Shown piece after piece: positions 10,537 to 22,311 of a DNA stretch of 64,000 nucleotides (position 1 is its first letter; each line of letters starts with the position of its first letter). The stretch is from Mytilinidion resinicola (taxonomy: Eukaryota > Ascomycota > Dothideomycetes > Mytilinidiales > Mytilinidiaceae). The notes beneath the pieces are model-generated. The model had not been told where the DNA came from, searched no databases, and was given only the letters and a program-made list of their open reading frames with translations. Location of the stretch: NCBI RefSeq assembly GCF_010093595.1, contig NW_022985472.1, forward strand, positions 87,883 through 151,882. The letters are read 5' to 3'. Position numbers and translations under genes: made by a program.

Positions 10537-11064
10537 ATGACAAGCCCCCTAATTGCATCAATCGCCCCCCGAAAGAGGCAAAGGCTGCGCGCTGACGCGC
10601 TTGATCGCCTGCATGCTCCCGCCCAGCAGTCATGGTCCAACATCGCTGCCTAGCTGTCGCGGTGCGATTCGACCCCGCCTCCTGATGGTGCATCCCTCGC
10701 GCACGACCGCCATGCTCATCCTGCCCACCAGCGCAAACGCCGCCACATTCTGGGTGAAATCCAGCACAATCAGAAGACGGTCGAGATGGATGGCAACAAC
10801 GATCGAGAAAGGGGCGCAAGGCGACAGACGGCGCCTGAGGCTCGCGTTGGAGGCACCCGCCGCTCCACCCGCCTCGCTGACCTGCCTATGCGCCCAGCAA
10901 CAACACCTGCGAGCTTCGCTGGTGAAGAAGTCTGGCTCATTGAGTCCAACGCTGGTCCTGCGATCGAGGAGCCTGTGCAGCCTCAGCGGGTTCCCCTGAA
11001 ACTGCCTGGCCCCGTCCTGCCTGCCCTATCCACCGTATCGAAGGAGATTGTAGCAGTGCTATAA
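10537..11064 (+). pseudogene. Unknown basic protein, 175 codons, one in-frame TAG
   Basis: From ATG at 10537 a frame runs to TAA at 11062-11064, broken only by TAG at 10651-10653 (codon 39), where a single C-to-T change from CAG is the simplest explanation. The product starts MTSPLIASIAPRKRQRLRAD, is rich in Arg, His and Pro, contains GGTRRSTRLADLP near the middle and a hydrophobic C-terminus (LPALSTVSKEIVAVL). I recognise no domain; the basic patches could suit a nuclear protein, which is only a guess. Codon use is GC-rich, unlike the flanks. Without the stop it would be a complete small gene; alternatively translation could start at the internal Met at 10786 and give 92 residues. Other-frame ORFs at 10535-10819 and 10553-10999 overlap it. 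Confidence 0.45.
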
Positions 11065-11309
11065 CATCCGAAGACGTCCGAAGGGATGAGGTACACGCGG
11101 TCTTTGCCCGGTATGTTGCCGAGGGCCGAGAAACCCGTCTTCTTGACGAGATGTTTGCCGTCGCGATTTAGGACGGCGGCAGCCACGTCGACACCGGCGG
11201 TAATCCCTTGTCCAGTGCCCATCTTCTGGGTGGCGGCCGGCACCACTCCATGGCCAGTGCCAAAGTCAACACTGTATGTCGGTGTGGCCGCCACAGCGGA
11301 GAGCCTCAA
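10983..11309 (-). CDS. Open frame of uncertain status, 108 codons
   Basis: A minus-strand frame with protein-like composition (VDFGTGHGVVPAATQKMGTG, then GKDRVYLIPSDVFGCYSTAT). It overlaps the 3' end of the 175-codon plus-strand gene by about 80 bases, so at most one of the two is likely to be right in the overlap. Possible upstream exons toward 11430 (MVRKTSAQACATCN) could join through a short intron, but the phases I tried do not fit cleanly. No family recognised. Confidence 0.2.
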   Translation of the reverse strand: MRLSAVAATPTYSVDFGTGHGVVPAATQKMGTGQGITAGVDVAAAVLNRDGKHLVKKTGFSALGNIPGKDRVYLIPSDVFGCYSTATISFDTVDRAGRTGPGSFRGTR

Positions 11310-11454
11310 CTACCTGTCGCACAAGCTCGATGAAGTGGTCCCGACGCCTTGAATTTCCTCTTAAACGCGTTGCATGTGGCGCAAGCCTGGGCGGATGTCT
11401 TGCGAACCATGTTGCTGGGGCAGTGAATGGACGATTGTTTGGTGGTGTAGGGTG

Positions 11455-11620
11455 GGAGAGTGGAGAGAGTGGAGAGTGGAGAGTGGAGAGAGAGAGTGGA
11501 GAGTGGAGAGAGAGAGTGGAGAGTGGAGAGAGAGAGTGGAGAGTGGAGAGTGGAGAGTGGAGAGTGGAGAGTAGAGAGGGAGAGTGGAGAGGGAGAGTGG
11601 AGAGGGAGAGTGGAGAGCGC
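11455..11620. repeat. Purine-rich simple repeat (GAGAGTGGA)n
   Basis: About 165 bases made of GAGAGTGGA and GAGAGAGAGTGGA units with one strand wholly purine plus T. It creates open frames on both strands (11276-11753) that encode only low-complexity peptide and should be ignored. A polypurine tract of this length could form unusual DNA structure. Confidence 0.9.
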
Positions 11621-11783
11621 CGCAGGAGAGTGGTCAGAAGTACAGACAGCGATAAAGCAGTGCGGCGCAGGAAAGTCGTGGGCGGATATAAAGTTCTCCG
11701 TCATTTGTTGGCCGCAAAATGAACAGGGTGTATTGATGGTGTGGCTCAAATGACAGCCTCGAAGGCCGCGGAGCCCGCCTACG

Positions 11784-12775
11784 CTAAAGCATTATATTGG
11801 CGATATCATCGCATGCCATGCGCACATCTCGATCCCATTCAACGCCACAATTGGGAGGTGCTATGTCTTTGTTAAACCATACGGTGAGCCCTTTTTTATT
11901 TCTATGAATAGCTTGTTCCATTACCCGTGTGTATTCGATGACGGACGGGATTGTTAATGTTGTGCCGGCGACAAAAAGGGCATCCGGTCGCTGGTTTAAA
12001 TCGATTTTCAGCGCCGCTTTGATCTTCTCTTCGTCCGGGTTGTCGTCGTTATAGAGCACTATGTGAGGACGTAACCAACCACACTTACGGGGACGCTTTT
12101 TGTTTATAACCCGACTTTCTTGTACTTTACTACACTGAGGGCACGGGACTGGAGACGTGCTTTCAAAGACGGTTGGATTGAAATCCAAGATTGCGCTACA
12201 CTTCGTGCAACCCATTTTTAGAATGTTGCCGTGTAATTGGACGGTAATAGGCCACAAAGGGGGTAGCAATCTTTCGATAGCGTCGATATTCTGCGTGTAC
12301 AGGCGCAGAAGGCGTTTTTCCTCGGCCAACTTGGCTAGCAAGCGATGGAATGCGGTCGGTTTGGCATCTTTACAAAGCGCATAGAGATCCGTAATCGTTG
12401 AATAGAACGCAGCCGTACCTTCGTCGGTATTGTATATAGTACGATTGAAAATGTCAGAACCGAAGGGAGTTTTAAAAACTCCCTTGAAAGATCGAAAGTC
12501 AGGAACTACGCGACCATTAGTGCATGCTAGAAATAGCGACAAAGTGTGACGTACTTCCAGCGGACACCGACATTCCTGCACCTGCAAACACGACAATTTT
12601 CTTTTTTTTTGTCAAGTTCTCCCAGCAGACGTTCCAGATCTGCCGAGATCGAAGGAGCTAGAAGGGTTGGCTCTTTTTCCGCATCTTCAGAAACGGTATT
12701 GTGCAGTGCAGCAGAGTAGGCAAAGCAAAGCAAGCGGTTGAAGGAGTGTACAAGGTTGACTGAGTGGGTGGGCAA
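11784..12775 (-). CDS. Sir2-family NAD-dependent protein deacylase (sirtuin), one intron, one-base frame break
   Basis: Exon 2 (11784-12505) encodes most of a sirtuin catalytic domain: IPDFRS, the NAD-binding TQNID, the catalytic His in QLHGN, two zinc Cys pairs (CTKC and CPQC, unusually followed by a basic linker), WLRPHIVLYND and GTTLTIPSV. A 49-base intron (12506-12554, GTACGT...CTAAT...GTAG) is strongly supported: splicing joins FAGAGMSVSAG to IPDFR, the invariant NAD motif. Exon 1 (12555-12775, Met at 12773-12775) is open, but its frame differs by one base from the AGAGMS frame at a run of nine A (12602-12610); eight A would restore continuity. This is either a sequencing/assembly error or a real inactivating slip. 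Sirtuins remove acyl groups from lysines, often in chromatin. The gene is not RIPed although its 5' flank is duplicated at 14.85 kb. Confidence 0.85.
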
Positions 12776-12835
12776 TCTTTGAGTAGAAGAAGTGAGGTGG
12801 TGCTAAGCCTTGCGTACTCGCTTACGTAATACACA
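12692..12835 (+). repeat. Sirtuin 5' region, source of a RIPed duplicate
   Basis: Covers the sirtuin exon 1 start and its upstream flank. It aligns with 14848-14992 across GTGCAG...AGTAGGCAAAG, AGTGTACAAGGTT and GTGCTAAGCCTT, the copy differing mainly by C-to-T and G-to-A changes. Confidence 0.75.
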
Positions 12836-12906
12836 TCGCGAAATTCACCCCAATGTGCATGCCACACTAGTTCTCCGACCACATTTACAGGCTCAGCGGC
12901 CTTCAT

Positions 12907-15161
12907 CTAGGCCACAGCAGGGTAATCAATAATTTTGCTCTAGCACTATTCCTTAGCCTTGTTAGCCGCTAGATTTCAATGTCTTATTAGAGCTTACCAA
13001 TTCCCATCCAGCGCAAAGAGACTTAATTATTTGCCTGAGGCTCGGCCTGCTGGTGCTTTTAACTTTAAGGCCGTGTCTTTGCAGTCGCCTTAGAGGAATT
13101 CTTATATTAGTTTACTTAAGTTGCTATTTAGACAGTTGTAACGAACCGCAGTTCTTATTAAGCCGGTATTCTCTAGAGAAAGCGTTAGCTATACGAAAAT
13201 GCGCTGGGTATTTGCTTTTATATAGCAACTATATTTGCTGGGTATCTTTTATATATCTCCTAGTATTTTATACACCATACTCTTACTATATAGCGGAGAT
13301 AAGAGCACTTATAGTAAACCTAGGTGTAATTATATATCTCTAGTAGTGTGGAAAGAGTTAAGTAATTTTAAATGCGAGCTATAGGACAGCTCCCCTTCTT
13401 ATTTAGACGGGAATCTTAGGTGCAGTATATTACCCGTATCTATTATAAAAACTAGGGGTGTTGAAGTTTTATACATTACTAGAGCAAGGTTGGCGTTAGC
13501 CCTTTCTTAGGGACCTGGCTTGGGTGTAATTAGGTTAGTTTGCGGGCGATAATAATGGGCGGTTAGGGATGCTAGCTGCGCCTTACCTGGTCTTAACGCA
13601 GTAACCCTGCCATTGCTAGGGTTTCTGAGCGTTTGCTTAGTTACGCGATTTGGTGTGGATTAAGGGTTAAGGGACGAGGCGTGCGGTTGTATAAGGACTG
13701 TAAGGTGAAATAGAATAGAGCAGGTTTAGGCAGAACGCAGCTGTAGTATAGCTTAATCTGCAGCAGATTAAGAAAGAAGTTTAGGTACTATATATGCATA
13801 GCGCGTGCAGGGTAGCTATACTTAAAGTACTATATTGGTTTAGGTGTGCTTAGCATAATTAAAAAGACAGAGAAACCGTGAAATTACTCTGTAAGTTATA
13901 AACCACTAATATACTAAAAATCACCCGTGTAGTAAGCTTTGTAAGCTGCTACTAACCGCCCTGCTGCATATATCGCACTCCTGTATCTAGTTGTTAGGAT
14001 TGCTGAGCGTATATATACCGATCCGACAGTTTAGCGGACCGCGATGTTGGTAAAAATGCTCGTCGGCGGAGCGGTGAGGGTGTAAAGGCTTCGCCCGCCT
14101 AAATGCTTTCCACCGGTTCGGAGTGGTTTACGAGATACGGACACATGCTTTGGCGGTCCTAGACAAGGTAACTAATCACAGGTTTAGAATAGACATCCTG
14201 TAATCTGCTGTTCCTGTTGTTGTCTAGTAAGCCTTCGTCCGACTAATAATCCACTTATATCGGCACTTGTTGTTTAAATACAGTCCCTTAAAATGGGCGA
14301 AGCCGGTGGTAAGGCCTGTAAGATATTGGAATTGGCTGGTCTATCTAAGAATAGTAACGATAGAATAGAAAGGCTGCAGCTTATTAGTATTATAAGGTTA
14401 ATCTTAACAGGGATATATAGTGCTTAGGAGTATAAGAAGAGGCTAGCCTTCGAGGCAATTTAGTAGTCGCTCCTAAAATCTAATAAAACGACGAAGAAAT
14501 AGTATATTAAGCTGGGTTAATAGGTTAAACTACTAGAGGCAGGGCGACCTTTATAAATAGGCGGGGACAAAGTAAAAGGCAATAAGCGGCCTTCTGTCAC
14601 CGACTTTAATCTAGGCGGGCGCTTATTAAACACGCTTTGTTTCACCTATAGAGGGTGGTAAGCTAGACAATATACTAAAAGCGAGTCTTAATTTCGAGAC
14701 TTATCCTGCAGTTTTAATTCTTATTGCGTTAAGGTTTAAGTAATAAGGTATATAGTTATAAAAAGACTGTAAGTGAAATAGTATAGGTTTAGACAAAAAT
14801 GCAGGCGTTGTTATAGCGGGGCTTAAGTAGATTAAAGAAGAATTTCAGCTATTATATACTGTGCAGCGCGCAGCTAAGTAGGCAAAGAAAAATAAGCAGG
14901 TTAAGAAAGTGTACAAGGTTAAGCAGGTAGTTAGTCTCCGAGTAGAAGGAGTAAAGTAGTGCTAAGCCTTACGCTACCTCCATCACGTAATAAGTCCGAG
15001 CACATGCTATAATATAAAACACGTCCTGCTTATACGATTCCTATTGCAGTGGCTTCCAACGTCCTCGATTAAGGTATATATACTTCGCATTTCTGGCTTT
15101 ATTTAGCCCCCTTTTTCGAATTTTCGCTAATCTCTAGTAGTGCCTTCTTTGCCACTCTGCT
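12907..15161. other. RIPed DNA with duplicated fragments
   Basis: Mostly RIPed and without a surviving gene. 13680-13800 and 14755-14870 resemble each other, so the sirtuin-flank copy at 14.85 kb is part of a larger repeated unit. 14020-14320 is less mutated and has no clear gene. A 96-codon frame at 13053-13343 is hydrophobic but TpA-driven and unconvincing. Confidence 0.4.
14848..14992 (+). repeat. RIPed duplicate of the sirtuin 5' region
   Basis: Second copy of 12692-12835 in the same orientation, diverged chiefly by transitions. The similarity includes the DNA around the sirtuin start, so part of a sirtuin gene copy may have been present here and been destroyed. Confidence 0.75.
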
Positions 15162-15275
15162 GTGCAATATACGGTATCGCGACCGATCTACTTTCTTCTT
15201 AATAGAGGTATAACTAGTAATTGCAGTTTTAGCGGTAATAGTGCCTCCTCTAGAATAAGCGCTTTGTCGCTGTTA

Positions 15276-15655
15276 AGAAAAAGGTCTGCATCGCTAATAA
15301 AATTGCAACGTGTTAAGTTATCCTATATTATAAATAAGCTGCTAGGTTTTAAAAGTATACAACTACTCGGGATAGCGAATTGTTTCGGTGGGGCGGAGCT
15401 AAATACTAATGCCTAACCGGACGAAGGTTTCACTCCTATTAAGCTTTTGCTAGGTCGAATATCGATTAGATAAGAGGATGTTTTTAGAATGCGGGCTTAA
15501 GGTACTAAAGCCTAAAGCTGATTAAGCTCTGTAGTATCCTGTAATATTATAGATTTAGGTAATAATATAGAAAGCAACCTAAGTAGAGCGTAAAGAGATT
15601 TAGCCTTGCAAGACTTAGGATATATATATATAGTAAAGCACCAGGGCCTTCTATA
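15276..15655 (-). repeat. Inverted copy of the Est1-pseudogene 5' flank
   Basis: Reverse complement of 6251-6512 with an extra ~100 bases in places. Shared TAGGATAACTTAACACGTTG and GGCTTTAGTACCTTAAGCC anchor the alignment. Beyond ~15276 the two copies diverge, so this copy does not include the Est1-type coding region. Confidence 0.7.
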
Positions 15656-16021
15656 CTAGAAAGGATTAAGGTAGGAAACTTAAGAATAGATATCCGTGGC
15701 CTTATTAATAGGAGAAGAAAATGCATATATATATAGCTTACAAGCGGACAGGAATTTTAGAGCGGGTTAATATAGGAGTATAATAAGGGTCTTTAAGATA
15801 TAGAAGAACGCTAGGGGGGTAGTCTAGTGCTTAAGGAAGGCGACCCTCTAATATTAACGGCTTAAGACTAAGTATAGTAAGTTATAAAAGCAAAATAGAA
15901 ACGGAATAGCTATATTACTAGAAGGCAGCACGCTATTTAGATATAGAATAGGGACTAGGAGGATATGTATAACTTAGCCAGATAATATTACTTCTTCTTT
16001 AACTCTACCTCTTCCTCTTCC

Positions 16022-16083
16022 GTCCTACTCTTTGTCCTACTCTCCGTCCTACTCTTAGTCCTACTCTCCGTCCTACTCTCTAT
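16022..16083. repeat. Pyrimidine-rich tandem repeat, 12-base unit
   Basis: About five copies of GTCCTACTCTCC with variants (CTCTTA, CTCTTT). All pyrimidine except for G and A at fixed positions. Confidence 0.8.
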
Positions 16084-18634
16084 CCTGTTTTCTATTTTAC
16101 TGCGCTGCAATATACTCTCCGGGCTCCTTATCTGCTGGCTTCTTAGCCCACCCTTTATATCTGCAGACCCAGGCCTCTTAATCTTCCTCCTTTTTCTAAA
16201 ATACGGTTTAATAAAGCCAACACTTTCTTAATTCCTCTTCTGCTCCGTCTCCAGCACCGGTGCTGTCCTAGCGCCACTACTACTTGCTAAATTACTCTTA
16301 GACACTGGCAACCGGGTCGGCAATTACGGACCCAGTTGTAGTAGCAGGGTAGATTATAATCTTAAACTGTTAGAGCGGCGGCCGCTAAAAGAGCTGTAGC
16401 GGCGTAAGCGGGGCGCGGGCCTGCTGTTAGCGCGTTGGTAATGGAGATAAGGTTGCGGTTAATAGTATAGTAGGTGCGGATAATAATATTGCCTAGGTTC
16501 TAGGCTTTGCATTTGCAGGATGTTTGCCGGCGTGCTATACAGCATTACAGGACGGCCGCTAGGAGGCGAAGGTATACTAGTAGCGGAAGGGTGGAGCTGG
16601 AAAACGGGAGCGTTAGCACGGGCGCTTATTTCTTGCTCGCCCAGCTGCCAGTATATGCTCTTAGCGGACCTCCATGGGATCTGCATTTCCGAAGCAACCT
16701 TTTGCTATATTTAGTTCTTAAATCTATTTAGTATATTAGCTAGGGTTTAATAGGTTAGTAAAGGGGCAGTAAAAAAGTAGGGAGGTAGACTAAAAACGCT
16801 GTAAAACACAATATTTACAGCGTTGCGCGTATTATATTTTTCGAAGAGCAGTGGTTAAGGAGGTACCTACCAAGCGTAAAGCCTCGCGAGCTTATTTTTT
16901 TTCTCCTTGTTCTAGACTGCGCGCTTCTTAAGGTAATTCTGGTATCGGAGTCGGCAAGCAATAGCTAATTATCCTGGGAAGTGCTTCGCAATATCCTCCT
17001 ATTTTATTCCTGTTCCTCTAAGCTTAATAATTAGATTATCCTCTTCTTAACCCTATTTTAACTGTCTTTTAGCTAGACTTTCCTGTAGTAATAGAGTTTG
17101 CGACGCTACGCGCTTAATAGGTGGGAGTGGAGGCGAACTATAAAATAGCGCTGGAGGTGCTGTGCCTAGCGGACTAGAGTAGAGCGGATAGAAGCTCTAG
17201 GAATACTATAAAGGGTTAAATTGCGTATATTACTGCTAGAAAACAGCTAACAGCTGCAGTACTAGTCCACCTTATATTAATAGAGCAGGATATATTAGAG
17301 AATTAGGAATATATAAGAGAAACAGTGTTATTCCTATAGATAAAGCTACTAATAGAGACTTAAAGCCTTAAGGCTTAAGCAGTAGATTAATATTTATAGC
17401 GGCTAATATAGGCTCTAGGCCAGCCTTTTTATAACTAATAGTGCTGCTTTTTCCTTCTTAAACTATATAAAAGAGTTTTAAAATAGCAGGAGATAATAAT
17501 TCGGAGAATTATTAATAGTTGGGTGCTAGAATTAGATATGCAGTAGTTAAGAGCTTAATAGAAGTTCCTATATTTAATATTAGGGACGTAAACGCTTAAG
17601 TTATAAGGGAGACTGTATATAATTTAGGTTAAGCCGCACTTACCCGGGCGCTACGGTACCTAGCACTGTGTATATCTATCTAAATAAGCACTTTAGGATT
17701 TCGGGTTTTACGCGCGGGTTTAGCCAGCAGAGGATTACTTATCTAGTTCCGACGACTTTAAAATAGTATAGAGAGGACAAGAATCTGCGTATTTTAGCAA
17801 GCTAAATATTAGATAAATTTACAGCATTCTATAGTAAGGGTTTACTAGAGCAAGATAAAAGTATTATAGGAAAACTAAGTATTTATACACCTTCGCTATC
17901 GCCAGCAAAACCCGTATATATAACCCTAACCCTGTCGGCGCCCACTAGTAAAGTAAAAAACAAGGCAAATAATAAGGTAAATAATAGAAACCAGCCTTTA
18001 CAGTTTGGCCCGGACGGCAGTAGTAGTTATAGTCTTATTAATTTAATAATATTCTCCTTTCTAAAGTTTTAAAATTACAACCTTAATATCTGTAGTAACT
18101 GTAAATATATACTATAAATAGTTAGATTAATTAATTATAGGCCGGGAGGTATATACTATATTTATAGGAGTTGGCGCGGGCGTATAGGGAATATATTACT
18201 TGCGTTTGTTATCTAATAGAGGAGAGAAGCCTTAATTATCGCCGCCTGTTAGAAGGGAGAAAAAACTTAAATCTATAACAGTTATATTAGGCTTAAAAAA
18301 GGCAACTAGTAAGGGGTAATATAGTAAGGCAACAAGTTAAAAGAAACGAGCTAAAGGGCGTTTTAACCGTGTCGGGCGTAAAGTGCTATATAAGCTTAAG
18401 CACTTTATTACTAATATTTTTAATCCTTATCTCAGCGTTATTAATATATTAGTGGGCGATAGAGCACTAAGTGCAGCCTCCGACCTAGGCACACCTTGTT
18501 AATCCGTTGGGGATATAGGAAATAATCCTAACTAGTTTTCTTTTCCAAAAGGTCGAAGCACAGTTTTAAGAAAGCTTAGCTTAATTAGCGCAAAATAGTG
18601 GCGAGGGTAGAGTATATCCCGTGTTTAGGGAATA

Positions 18635-18683
18635 CGCTAATCTATATACGCTGACCGAATCGGTTAGCGTATATAGATTAGCG
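18635..18683. repeat. Near-perfect palindrome, 22-base arms
   Basis: CGCTAATCTATATACGCTGA with CC is followed by a 5-base spacer and its reverse complement with one mismatch. Such a structure could extrude as a hairpin or be a head-to-head junction of two terminal repeats of a transposon. The flanks show no matching element body that I could identify. Confidence 0.85.
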
Positions 18684-21600
18684 CATTTAGCCTTACTTAT
18701 GCAATTCCTAAGCTTCTAAACCAAACGTACACTATTTAGAGATAGTAATTAATAGCGTGTATAATACTCTGCTTAACTACTGCTAAAATTGCCCTAAGTT
18801 TAGAAAGAAATAGCAGTTTACTAATAATAGGATCTCGCCTAAGATTATAAAGAAGCGGAAGCCGCAGGCAAAACGACTAAGAAAATACGTTCTAGCTATC
18901 CGGGCCGCATATATCCAGAAGATACCGAAGGCTACTAAGTGGAGTAGATAATAGGCCGAAATTTTCGGCACTAGTACGGAGTTATACGCAAAGATTATCC
19001 GTTTTCTTATTAGTGGCGCAACCTAGAACACGGCAAAAAACAATCTAAAAAGTTAATATTTAAACAAGCTTATTACTAGCGGTTTTAACCTTGCTTTAAT
19101 TACAGACTTTTTAATTAAGAATACGCGGCTTTAGATATTAGTTTCCAACTTTTAGGCGCTTATTCTACTTTTATTATATATAGTTCTCCTAGATATTAGG
19201 ATAGAACAGAATATTATAGATAAAACTATAGGATTGGTTTCTCTCTAGAATAGGAAGGATTATAATAAACTACGTGCTGGCGCCTTAAAAGTGAATTATG
19301 CAATTGCTAGACTTATTAAAAAGGGCTAGTCTATTTCTTATACTTCGGAATTACTCTTTCTTAGTAGGTACTATAAGCTGCTTTTAGCATCGCATGCGCT
19401 AATATATTATAGACACTTTTTCTGCAACCTCTCTAATTAAGTTAAAGAATAAGGATTAGAATGCTATCTATACCTTTCTTAAGGACGACTCTTATATAAA
19501 ATATAACTATAATAATTGCCTTAGGCCCTAATTTTCTATCCTAAGTCTTATTATATCCGTAATGCGCTTGCATATTATAAAGAAGGAAATAATCTAGTAT
19601 AGCCTTATTCTCTTATAAGAAGGATAATACTAACTAGTTCGCAGACTTAAGGTTATATATTTAGCCCTTAGATATATAGTTAATAACGTTTCTCTTAATA
19701 ATATAGATAAGGTCTATCTAGCTCGCAAAGTATTCGTTAATAGCAATATTATACCTAACCCTTAGCCTATTATCCCTCTTCTAACCCTAGTAGGATTTTA
19801 GGAGTATATACTTAGTAAACTAGTATATAGCAGTTCCGGCTATTATTATAAAAGGAATACAACTTCCCACCAGGCCAATATAGATTCCCCTGGGAGAATA
19901 TAAGAAGATTAGTTTCTAATTTATAAAGCAAGATAGGTAGATAACAACCTCTTATTCCTATTTGTATATAATTTAGATATAGGAGATAAACCAATATTAG
20001 TATATCTTAATTAGCGCTAAATATACAGTTTAACGGCCCTTCTATACTTATCTGCTATACTCTAGTACTTTAGGCCAGTCCTGTTATTCTGTCGTCTCTA
20101 TAAAAATATATAAGGGTATTATAAGGAAAGGAACCGCCTTTAGTACTATTTAAAAGCCGACACTTTTAAAAATTATATTAATCGAGTCCGACCGTAATTT
20201 TGTTTTATACTTGGCCGTCTTAATTTCCTTACTTTGCAGCCGAAGTTCCGCATTCTTAAGTATATCGGCAGAAGTTTAGAGAAGATCAAAGGCTTAGATA
20301 TATTAAAGAAGATTAGGGGTTTAGATGCGTTAGAGGATTCCTTTAGTATATCGGAGAATTTCTTTAAATATATTATTGGAAATAGGGAAAGCTAGAAGGA
20401 GAATAATTTCGCCTTTTAACGTCTTAAGTATGCCAGCACTCTGTAAAAGAATCGCTGGCCGACTACGTTTATTAGGTTTTAGTACCCTAATCTTCGCTCC
20501 CGCAATTATAGCTACCCTCTTTTTTATATTCTCGGACTATAATATAATTTAATAAATACAGTTATAGTGATACTGGACTATCTAATATACTATAGTCCTA
20601 GCAATCTCGCTAGTAAGATTATTAATCTCCTTAACCCACTTATACTTAAATACTTCTATACTATCTTTAATAAATAGCACTGCTATACTTTCTAAACTAG
20701 TCTCTAGAAGCAACGCGACCTCGCAGGTAAGCTTTTAGATACTTAGTGTTGTAGCTAGAACCTTATATAAGGGTATAGTAAGGTTAGGAGTTTATATAGT
20801 TATAGAAATATTAGAACCCGTTATATTAACAATATAAGAATATTCTATAAAATGCGAATTGCAAGGCTTTAAATATAATAACTAGATATAGCTCCTATTA
20901 AATGCTTAACATAGACCTCTCTAGACCCAGCGAGCGTGGAGAACTAGTAAGGCATGCGGGGCACAACACGTAACCGTGGACGCTTTGGAAGAACAATTAT
21001 CCTATCCTATTCTAAGCAATTAAGAAGAAATATATTAAATAACCCCTTATGCTTAGTCTTCTAACCTATTAGATTTTTTATCTAGTTTAGAGTATTCGGA
21101 GAAAGGCCTAAAATCCGTAGTATACTATTCGGAGGGGTTTAATAACGGTAAAGAGCGCAGAGGAATTATAGCCACAGAGCCTTAAGGGGCTGGAGCGCTA
21201 ACTTAAGTTTAGCTATTGCTACGCTCAGCTTCTCTGTTAATAGTTATAGTACTGCCTTTTTAGCTTATTAGATTTAAAGTGTTCGAAGTAGTGTTTAATT
21301 AACTGCTGGATATAATAGATAAGCGGGTTAGGGGAAGAATATAAGAGTTGGTGAAGATAGTGCTTATATAAATGTAAATATATTGTCTGGAAAAAGGGTA
21401 CTTATACTTACCTTAGTTAGAAAATAAGAGTAAGTAAAAGTTTCGGCTTACCTAAGCTGTAAAGAATAAATTAGAAAGGTAACTATTAACCGATAATTGC
21501 TAATAAACTGTTCTAAATAATTATAGGACTTTATAGCTAGCATATCTCTATTATATATTATCCCGCTCTATTAAATAAGACTATATAGGTAATATAGGTG

Positions 21601-22041
21601 TTGTATTCCGCAGCATTGTCCAATATAAAGAACTTGTAAGCCGATTAACTAGAATCGGCCTCGAAGGATTCTAAATATCGCGAACTTGCTTCCCTGCAAG
21701 CCTCTTGTCAACTAAAGCATTATATCCTAAAGTATTCGTCTCCCCCTTAATAATCTATAGCAAGAGGGTAGGTTATATATATTAATACTGTTAATATACT
21801 TAAGAGCTTAATTAAGTTAGGCTATAGGATATACAGCCTTTTATTTAGCGTATTTATATTAATTGTAGTATATAAGTAATATGCTTGCGTAGCGTTAAAA
21901 TAGTGTATATCGTTTATTTGCATAGTATATGCGGGGGCTGTGGACGATGTTTTAACTTGCAGGTTTATTATAGAATCTGCAAAAAGATAAGGCTGGAAAA
22001 AGGCAAAGCTTATAGTTCGATTGGCGGAAGGGCAGAGAATT

Positions 22042-22311
22042 CCCCCTGTTAATAAGAAATTCCTATAACCCCCTATTAATAGAAAGTTCTTATAGCCCTC
22101 TATTAATAAGAAATTCTTATAGCACCTTGTTAATAAGAAATTCTTATAGCCCCCTATTAATAAGAAACTCCCACAGCCTCCTGTTAATAAGAAACTCCTA
22201 TAACCCCCTATTAATAGAAAATTCTTATAGCCCCCGGTTAATAGAGAACTTCTATAACCCCCTATTAATGGAAAATTTTTATTATCCCCGCTAATAGAGA
22301 ATCTCTATCGC
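22042..22311 (+). repeat. 27-base minisatellite encoding a 9-residue repeat
   Basis: Ten units of the form CCCCCTATTAATAAGAAATT + CTTATAG, in phase with a plus-strand frame that reads PP(V/I)N(K/R)K(F/L)L followed by TAG or TAA, i.e. a former Gln at position 9. The frame continues upstream as LAEGQRI. The repeat is therefore a coding repeat in a RIP-killed protein gene of unknown identity. Confidence 0.8.

Larger units (their letters stand above)
15656..22041. other. Heavily RIPed repeat DNA, no nameable gene
   Basis: TpA-saturated. 16360-16700 is less mutated and contains a GC-rich pocket with short overlapping ORFs that I do not trust. Around 17520-17900 and 19480-20400 one plus-strand frame can be followed with stops restricted largely to TAG/TAA, suggesting dead coding sequence, but I could not assign a family. 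Confidence 0.35.

Noticed and set aside
10553..10999. 148-codon plus-strand ORF
   Set aside because: Competes with the better frame starting at ATG 10537, which has a more protein-like composition and a coherent start and stop.
11276..11753. Overlapping ORFs on both strands (up to 148 codons)
   Set aside because: Low-complexity translation of the GAGAGTGGA repeat in every frame.
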